Assembly: GCA_043746555.1 (NCBI GenBank) | Contig: JAYTQU010000295.1 | Location: 1-30,779 of the forward strand | Reading direction: 5' to 3' | DNA: 30,779 nt | Source: CAZQYC01 sp043746555 | GTDB taxonomy: Bacteria; Pseudomonadota; Gammaproteobacteria; Steroidobacterales; Steroidobacteraceae | Part shown: one piece after another, positions 25,610 to 30,779 of the stretch | Numbering within the stretch: position 1 is the stretch's first letter | How the letters are laid out: each line of letters opens with the position of its first letter | Notes under the pieces: generated by a model | Databases searched by the model: none | The model's input: only the letters and a program-made list of their open reading frames with translations | Told to the model about the DNA's origin: nothing | Program-made: the position numbers and the translations under genes

Positions 25610-26238
25610 GGCGTGACCCAGCCGATGAAGCGCGTGTAGTTGCCGTAGTAAGTTCTACCGTCGGCAGTCGGCAGACGAATGCTGCGTCCGCTTTTCGTCA
25701 GCGCCGCTTCATTGCGATAACGCGAGTAACTGAACAAGCCGGTGAAAATATCGTTCGAATTACCATCGCTTCTTTCCTTAAATTGGTAGCCATCCGGCGC
25801 AATGCTGGACGAATCAACGGTCAGATCCGCGAGATCCGGAACATCGATCGGTGTGATTTTAGAAGCAGCCTCGGCAGCCGCCGCGCCCGGTCCTGGTTGA
25901 ACAATACTGGACTGAACGACACCGCGTGGAACAAGATCAACCGGCAGAGTGATCGCGACTTCCTTCACCGCGCCAGTCTTTGGGCTGTAACGCCAAAGAC
26001 GCGGATGTTGATAGCTTGGCATGTTGCCTTGGTAGATCACCTGAACCTTTTTATTGACGACGGAAATCTGCACACCGATTTGGTTGCCGTAGTACTCGGT
26101 TGCGTAAAGCACATCGTATTGAGGCGGCGGTACCAGCAGAGCGGGGATTCCCGAAATCAACAGGAATGCCACAACGAGTAACAACGGCAAACCCAAACCA
26201 AAGGCAATGGTGGGGTTTTCGCGAAGAAATTTTTTCAT
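25606..26238 (-). CDS. Single-pass exported protein of unknown function, coupled to the DUF2157-like gene
   Basis: The 210-residue protein has one membrane anchor or uncleaved signal (about 9-35) and an exported domain rich in beta strands. I recognised no family. Its first part (YDVLYATEYYGNQIGVQISVVNKKVQVIYQG) and the C-terminus (DGRTYYGNYTRFIGWV) suggest a Tyr-rich beta fold. GGGAAG before the ATG at 26238 favours this start over one nine codons upstream. The stop overlaps the next gene's start (ATGA). No lipobox Cys is present. Confidence 0.65.
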   Translation of the reverse strand: MKKFLRENPTIAFGLGLPLLLVVAFLLISGIPALLVPPPQYDVLYATEYYGNQIGVQISVVNKKVQVIYQGNMPSYQHPRLWRYSPKTGAVKEVAITLPVDLVPRGVVQSSIVQPGPGAAAAEAASKITPIDVPDLADLTVDSSSIAPDGYQFKERSDGNSNDIFTGLFSYSRYRNEAALTKSGRSIRLPTADGRTYYGNYTRFIGWVTP

Positions 26239-26465
26239 GCCGAACTTCCCGTATTTGACGATCACTCAAGCCAACTGTTCAAGCTGACAATCAGAAAATT
26301 GATAAGCCAAATTGAGTGCGCTTTGGATTGCTATCAACTGGCATGCGAATTTCGTCGATGTACGCAGCGGCGTCAACCATTAATTTGTGGTTGGAACGAG
26401 AAATTGAGAAATCTGTATTACTTCTTGATGACCCGCGCCCCCGATTCCTCGGCGCGAGGCGGCGA

Positions 26466-27659
26466 CTAAAATACCGACCAAGGATAGGTATGAATTCCCT
26501 GTCGAACAAACTGCGCATCGCCTGTATACACTAGGGCAGCCGGTGCCGACGCGCCGGCTAATTCGCGCCAAAAGTTTAGGCCCTCGTAGAAATCCGAAGC
26601 CACGGTGATAGCTGATTTGACTTCGATCGCAACGGGCTTACCGCTTCGTTCCATGATGAAATCAACTTCGTGGCCTGTGGAATCTCGCCAAAAGTAGAGT
26701 AGCGGTTCCATCGCTTGATGCCAATGAATTTTGAACAACTCGGCGAGCACAAACGATTCAAATACTGCGCCGCGACTTGCATGCGAGGTAAGATCCGCAG
26801 CATTACGAATACCAAGCAAATAACACAATAATCCGGAATCAAGGAAGTACAACTTGGGCGCCTTAATCATGCGTTTGCTGAATGATTGATGATAGGGTCG
26901 TAACTGATGAATGATGAACGTGGCTTCCAAGATGGATAGCCAGCGCTTCACCGTCGAATGCGTGACGCCGCAATCGTTGCCTAATGACACGGCGTTGAGG
27001 AGCTGACCATTGCGCCCCGCACACAAACGTACAAATCGATTAAACGACTCCCAATCGCCAACATTGATGATGCTGCGCACGTCACGCTCGACGTACGTAC
27101 GATAGTAATTGCGCAACCAGTCGTGTGGCGGCACATTGCTCGCATGCACGCGCGGATACTGGCCGCGCCATAATAGATCGAGTAAATCCGACTCGATAAT
27201 TCGATTGGCGGCAACTGCTTTCGATCCAAGCGCCGCCAACGGTACGCAAGAGCGTGCGCGAATCTCGCTGAACGACAACGGCAACAAATGCAAAATCGAC
27301 GCACGTCCGGCAAGAGTCTGACTGACAGACTGCAGTAGCAGCAGATTTTGCGATCCGCTCAAGATGAACTGCCCGGCCTTGCGCCTTTTGTCGACGATGC
27401 TTTGCACATATGAAAGCAACTGCGGTACATGCTGTACCTCGTCGATGACGAGGGCGCCCTTGAACTGCCCGAGGAAGGCTCGTGGGTCTTCGAGCGCGAA
27501 TGCCCGTTGATCGGGATCTTCCAAACTTACGTAAGCGTGCTTAGGAAACGTCTCGTTCAATAGAGTGGTTTTACCCGACTGCCGGGGTCCGGTCACCGTG
27601 ACCACCGGATACTCACGGGCGGCCTTAAGTATTGATTTTTGCAGTGTGCGCTTGAACAT
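26466..27659 (-). CDS. AAA-family ATPase with DUF4143 C-terminus
   Basis: The 397-residue cytoplasmic protein has an AAA_14-type domain with Walker A GPRQSGKT (24-31) and Walker B GALVIDEVQ (68-76; D73-E74). A sensor-like ILSGSQNLLLL follows, and the C-terminus is of the DUF4143 type (about 190-370) with EVDFIMERSGKPVAIEVKSA, a nuclease-like E..K arrangement. Proteins with this layout are common, and often arise by transfer, but their role is not established. The ATG at 27659 is used; a TTG start at 27707 in the same frame would overlap the inverted repeat. A GGAG-like site (CAAGGAGCG) lies 32-40 bases upstream. The promoter carries a perfect palindrome at 27688-27722. Confidence 0.88.
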   Translation of the reverse strand: MFKRTLQKSILKAAREYPVVTVTGPRQSGKTTLLNETFPKHAYVSLEDPDQRAFALEDPRAFLGQFKGALVIDEVQHVPQLLSYVQSIVDKRRKAGQFILSGSQNLLLLQSVSQTLAGRASILHLLPLSFSEIRARSCVPLAALGSKAVAANRIIESDLLDLLWRGQYPRVHASNVPPHDWLRNYYRTYVERDVRSIINVGDWESFNRFVRLCAGRNGQLLNAVSLGNDCGVTHSTVKRWLSILEATFIIHQLRPYHQSFSKRMIKAPKLYFLDSGLLCYLLGIRNAADLTSHASRGAVFESFVLAELFKIHWHQAMEPLLYFWRDSTGHEVDFIMERSGKPVAIEVKSAITVASDFYEGLNFWRELAGASAPAALVYTGDAQFVRQGIHTYPWSVF

Positions 27660-27687
27660 GACCGCAGGGTAGCGCCAGAAGACGCTC

Positions 27688-27722
27688 CTTGCAAATTGAA
27701 TATACAATATTCAATTTGCAAG
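27688..27722. promoter_or_regulatory. Perfect 16-bp inverted repeat in the promoter of the AAA/DUF4143 gene
   Basis: Left arm CTTGCAAATTGAATAT (27688-27703) and its exact complement (27707-27722) flank a three-base centre ACA. The AT-rich repeat lies 29 bases before the gene's ATG, where -10 and start site are expected. It is best read as the operator of an unknown, perhaps autoregulatory, repressor. A terminator is less likely because no U-run follows. Confidence 0.8.
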
Positions 27723-27901
27723 CGGCATCGGTGCTAGGTTCGAGTTTCGTGACGTCTTATGAATCGAAAATTGGCGCCGGAAACGACCAGTGGCGCTGGG
27801 CATTCTGAAGTTAACGCTGTCTGTTCCAAGTGCACTGACGTAATTCCATCGCGCACTGTTTCGACACTTGCGTGTGAACCGAAACGAGAACTAAGCTTCC
27901 T

Positions 27902-28319
27902 TCAACCAGCAATCAAAAATTCATTTCCCTCGACCGCAAAAGCACCATTCAGATTTTCGCTGGCGGTGATCTTGGCGAGGTACTCGCCGATTTGCGTAAA
28001 CCTTGGATCGCGCGCCTTTAAGAACTCTGGTTGTGATTGTCGATTGATAGAGACGGGGAGGGCGCTCACGCGTTTGATTGCGCCCCGCTGCAATCTCGCA
28101 GCATGCAACGATGGCCATGGCGCTGTCGCGTAATACAACGTGACCGTCTTCCTCAATCCAGTCTGGATTGAGAGCGGCGATTTCTTTGTGGCGGCGACTG
28201 GATGCCAGGTTGTTATCGAAGGCAGTGGGAGGGTCGATCGCAAAATTCCCCAAGCCATAAAAAAATAGAAAGCGCGTCCGGCCGACACGGACCGATGTCC
28301 CCGGTGGCAAGAAGTTCAA
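27902..28319 (-). pseudogene. Frameshifted, truncated CapA-like (PGA_cap) remnant
   Basis: Two overlapping minus-strand frames join to one protein end. The first contains FLFFYGLGNFAIDPP, then ASSRRHKEIAALNPDWIEEDG, which matches the 'FYGLGNF' end of CapA/PGA_cap metallophosphatase-like proteins. It fails after about CEIAAG. The second continues IKRVSALPVSINRQSQPEFL and ends ITASENLNGAFAVEGN. The switch lies at a run of four C (plus strand) at 28083-28086, a likely single-base frameshift. Nothing of the N-terminal catalytic part remains upstream. These proteins are linked to capsule or polyglutamate synthesis; this copy is dead. Confidence 0.65.
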
Positions 28320-28365
28320 TCGAAGCGGTCACGTGTATTCCAGTTGTCACTTGTCAACTCAACAA

Positions 28366-29106
28366 TCAATGCGTCTTCAATGTCGAGTTGAATAGCTCAA
28401 GCAGCGATTGCCAATGCCGTTCACAGGCGGTCGCATCGTAGACCGGCGTATCGCGCAGCACCCAACCATGTTTGGCTTGATAGGTTTCGATCTTGTGATC
28501 GACGCCGGCGTCGACAAGCGCCGTTGCGAGTCGTGCTTTCATGTCGTCGGTGAAAGAAGGATCATCGATGGCGCCGGCGATATAGACTCGCGATTTAATT
28601 TTCGGCGCGAGCAGATGCGGACTCTCGGGTGAATCGGTTGCGAGCCGGCCGCCGTGATAAGAAGCGGTGGCGACGATGCGATCCGGATACGTTCCCGCGG
28701 CGATGAGCGACATCATGCCGCCCATGCAATAGCCGGTCGTGCCGATGCCGCCGGATTGCAAGTCGGCCTGCGATGCAAGGAAGTCGAGAAACGCATGCGT
28801 ATCGGACATGATGTTGGCCGGTGTGCCGTAGCTAAAAAACTTTTCCATCAGTACCTTGCGCTTCGCGGGGTCTGCGAACACCGCGTGCGGATCCATCGGC
28901 TCATACGGCCCGGAACGGTAGAACAAATCCGGTATCAACACGAAGTAACCGTAAGTTGCGAGCCGCTCGCCGATCTCAAGCATCGCCGGACGAATGCCCA
29001 ACCCATCCATATAAATGAGAACGGCGGGCCAAGTGCCTTTGCCGGAAGGGCGATATACATAGCTGGGGCAAGTGCCTGCTTGGGTTTTGATGTCGATGTG
29101 TTCCAT
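28366..29106 (-). CDS. Dienelactone hydrolase-family protein
   Basis: The 246-residue cytoplasmic enzyme has the alpha/beta hydrolase fold of the dienelactone hydrolase family. The Cys nucleophile sits in GYCMGG (C127) and the catalytic His in AKHGWV (H213). An Asp around 181-182 (GAIDDPSF) completes the triad. Classical members open dienelactones in chloroaromatic degradation, but many relatives act on other esters or lactones, and no aromatic-degradation genes lie nearby. Length is as expected for the family. The gene is alone, divergent from the ECF sigma gene, with the CapA remnant downstream. Confidence 0.9.
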   Translation of the reverse strand: MEHIDIKTQAGTCPSYVYRPSGKGTWPAVLIYMDGLGIRPAMLEIGERLATYGYFVLIPDLFYRSGPYEPMDPHAVFADPAKRKVLMEKFFSYGTPANIMSDTHAFLDFLASQADLQSGGIGTTGYCMGGMMSLIAAGTYPDRIVATASYHGGRLATDSPESPHLLAPKIKSRVYIAGAIDDPSFTDDMKARLATALVDAGVDHKIETYQAKHGWVLRDTPVYDATACERHWQSLLELFNSTLKTH

Positions 29107-29405
29107 GAAAGCGTTTTAGCATATCGTAGTGAAATTCGCGCCGGCAGCAGGGGCATCGTCGAAGGGGAAATCTATTGCCTATACGGTGTACGGCGACTCT
29201 TCCGCAATCAATGACTGTCTCGCAGGATGATGACGCGTCTAATGGCGTGTCTGGCATTACTACATTGCCGCAGTGCGATTGAGGGGTTGGCTGACGTCAC
29301 AAGTCCGTCAGTCTCGCTAACCTCCCTAACGGTTGGCAGGAAATCACTGTAGTAGCAATCACAACTATATTCCGACGCTGTCCCGATACCTTGCCCGATA
29401 CCTTG
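29107..29405. other. Divergent intergenic region between the hydrolase and sigma-factor genes
   Basis: These 299 bases should hold both promoters. A TATATT at 29366-29371 could be a -10 for the sigma gene but no -35 stands at a normal distance. Directly before the sigma ATG a 12-bp sequence (CCCGATACCTTG) occurs twice in a row, 29382-29393 and 29394-29405. Confidence 0.5.
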
Positions 29406-29996
29406 ATGGAGGCGCGCTTGGAACAAGAATCAGTTCGCGACGAACACGTAGTTCGTTTGCTAGACCAATGGCGAGAGGGCGATCGCGACGCGCTCGCCGA
29501 ACTTACCCCCGTTGTCTATCAAGAGCTGCATCGTCTAGCCGCCCATTACATGCGTGGAGAAAGACGCGGACACACTCTGCAGGCGACAGCGCTGGTGAAC
29601 GAAGCGCTCATGCGATTGGGCGGCGGCAGAGCCGTATCTATTTCGGATAGCGCTCATTTTATTGGGATAACCGCGAAACTGATGCGTCACATCTTAATCG
29701 ATCATGCTAGAGCGCGCGTGCGCTTGAAGCGTGGCGGCCTCGAAGCGGAACAGGTGGAAGAAGACATACAGAACATCGCGACGATGGGCGGTATCGATAT
29801 GACCGAACTCGACGATGCCTTGGAGAAATTAGCAAAAGAGAACGCCGAGGCCGCGAACGCGATGGAACTTCACTATTTTGCAGGCATGACCGTAGAACAA
29901 ACGGCAGAAATGCTCGGTGTCTCGATCTCGACAGTCGGTCGAGAAATTCGATTTGCAAAGGCGTGGTTACTGACGCAATTGCAATTGAAGAAATAA
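29406..29996 (+). CDS. ECF-type RNA polymerase sigma factor (Sig-70_X6 group)
   Basis: The protein is about 196 residues with sigma region 2 (YQELHRLAAHYMRGERRGHTLQAT..) and region 4 (LHYFAGMTVEQTAEMLGVSISTVGREIRFA), the latter a helix-turn-helix for the -35 element. The sequence between them (ALVNEALMRL..HFIGITAKLMRHILIDHARAR) is typical of the TIGR02999 group. Such sigma factors commonly stand next to a serine/threonine kinase gene that is thought to control them, but here a peptide transporter follows on the other strand. The ATG at 29406 lacks a ribosome-binding site; a TTG at 29418 has GGAGG 5 bases before it and may be the true start. Confidence 0.9.
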   Translation: MEARLEQESVRDEHVVRLLDQWREGDRDALAELTPVVYQELHRLAAHYMRGERRGHTLQATALVNEALMRLGGGRAVSISDSAHFIGITAKLMRHILIDHARARVRLKRGGLEAEQVEEDIQNIATMGGIDMTELDDALEKLAKENAEAANAMELHYFAGMTVEQTAEMLGVSISTVGREIRFAKAWLLTQLQLKK

Positions 29997-30052
29997 TCGC
30001 GTCTTGACTGTTGAAAGCGGCGGGAACGTAGTCGGACTTCCCCTCACGTCGG

Positions 30053-30779
30053 TCAGCCGCCCCCCACGTTTATCATCTCGTGCTCTGGGCCGACCGGCAT
30101 CTCGCCTGCGCGGTGACTGGCATCGAGGCGACGCATGTACGGCAGCAACGCAATAGCAGCTAATGTGCCGCCGACTGCAACCCAACCTAGCACCCAGAAC
30201 AGATGCGTGTAGAGCGGCAGCGTCGATACGGGATCGGAAACATCCGCAGGCACGCTTGCATAGTTGGCGACGTAGCTGCCGAGATATTGCGAAATTCCGG
30301 TTGCGAGCAACCATGCGCCCATCATCAAGCCGCGCAGGCTGGGACCAACGTAACGCGCAACCATGGCAAGCCCGAGTCCCGAGATCAGTAACTCACCAAC
30401 CGACTGAAGCAGATAACCCCAGACCATCCACCAAGCCGACACCATTCCGGCGACCGCGTAATCGCCACTGACGGCGTAAACGAAAAATCCCAGTGCGAGT
30501 AGCGCGAAACCCCAGGCGTATTTGCCGGCGACCGATGGATCGCGGTTGCGCTTGCCCAGCCAACCGTAAAGCAACGCAAGCACGGGTGACAGCAACGCGA
30601 TCCAAAACGGATTCAGCACTTGGAACTGTTCCGGCGGCACTTGATAGCCGAGAAAGTCGAGCTTCACGTTGTGCAAAGCGAACAGCGTTAGCGACGTCGA
30701 CATTTGCTGATAGAAGATAAAAAACAGCACGGTCTGCGCGGTCAACACCAACATGGCGATCAGGCCGCTGCGTTCGCTC
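30053..30779 (-). CDS. POT-family proton-coupled peptide transporter, C-terminal part
   Basis: The frame is open to the window's right edge, so the N-terminus lies outside; about 242 codons are present. The start of the visible part (LTAQTVLFFIFYQQMSTSLTLFA) followed by NPFWIALLSPVLALLYGWLG is diagnostic for the DtpA/YjdL-like POT family. About six membrane segments follow, including GELLISGLGLAMVARYVGPSLRGLMMG. These transporters import di- and tripeptides with protons. The stop is 56 bases from the convergent sigma-factor stop; no clear terminator lies between them. Confidence 0.9.
   Translation of the reverse strand, partial: SERSGLIAMLVLTAQTVLFFIFYQQMSTSLTLFALHNVKLDFLGYQVPPEQFQVLNPFWIALLSPVLALLYGWLGKRNRDPSVAGKYAWGFALLALGFFVYAVSGDYAVAGMVSAWWMVWGYLLQSVGELLISGLGLAMVARYVGPSLRGLMMGAWLLATGISQYLGSYVANYASVPADVSDPVSTLPLYTHLFWVLGWVAVGGTLAAIALLPYMRRLDASHRAGEMPVGPEHEMINVGGG

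Noticed and set aside
1..30779. rRNA, tRNA, insertion sequences, prophage genes
   Set aside because: None could be recognised by eye on either strand; short tRNA-like folds cannot be fully excluded without a search.

Overview
The window looks like a chromosomal segment of a free-living Gram-negative proteobacterium, most probably a gammaproteobacterium. The signs are a bc1-type Rieske protein, a QseB/QseC-like two-component system with a PmrA-type binding box, a two-PDZ HtrA/DegP protease, a MacA-MacB-NodT tripartite efflux set and a POT peptide transporter. Base composition is moderately GC-rich and nothing points firmly to a genus. No rRNA, tRNA, CRISPR array, insertion sequence or prophage was recognised. 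Most genes lie on the minus strand.

Layout, left to right. 1-731 is the 5' part of a secreted alpha/beta hydrolase cut by the window edge. 1470-7346 is an envelope-stress block read right to left: response regulator, histidine kinase, DegP-like protease, TPR protein and an orphan Rieske protein. The protease has a perfect CTTAAG-N5-CTTAAG box in its promoter and a strong terminator behind it. Between regulator and kinase lies a 14-bp tandem repeat. It forms an unbroken chain of tiny ORFs whose stop and start codons overlap, from the regulator's stop to the kinase's start. 7368-10051 holds a broken amino-acid permease, an MscS channel and a broken phosphoesterase gene.

10052-14483 is the most unusual locus. 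An RcnR/DmeR-type nickel/cobalt repressor gene is followed by a duplicated-domain ABC permease and an ATPase of the nitrate/sulfonate/taurine type. Divergent to them is a His-rich DmeF-type metal exporter. A typical RcnR-family operator (TACT-G4-TAT-AGTA) sits between the two transcription units. This suggests that the ABC transporter, which has no substrate-binding protein here, is under metal control.

14577-19115 carries a CLC chloride/proton antiporter with CBS domains, a decayed exported-protein gene, a secreted alpha/beta hydrolase-domain protein and a small SpoIIAA-like protein. 19177-23997 is the macA-macB-nodT operon. 24106-27659 has an antitoxin-like gene without a toxin, a pair of unknown membrane proteins, and an AAA/DUF4143 ATPase gene preceded by a perfect 16-bp inverted repeat. 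27902-30779 has a frameshifted CapA-like remnant, a dienelactone hydrolase, an ECF sigma factor without its usual kinase partner, and the 3' part of a peptide transporter cut by the window edge.

Five gene remnants within 31 kb suggest a genome region that is actively losing genes.
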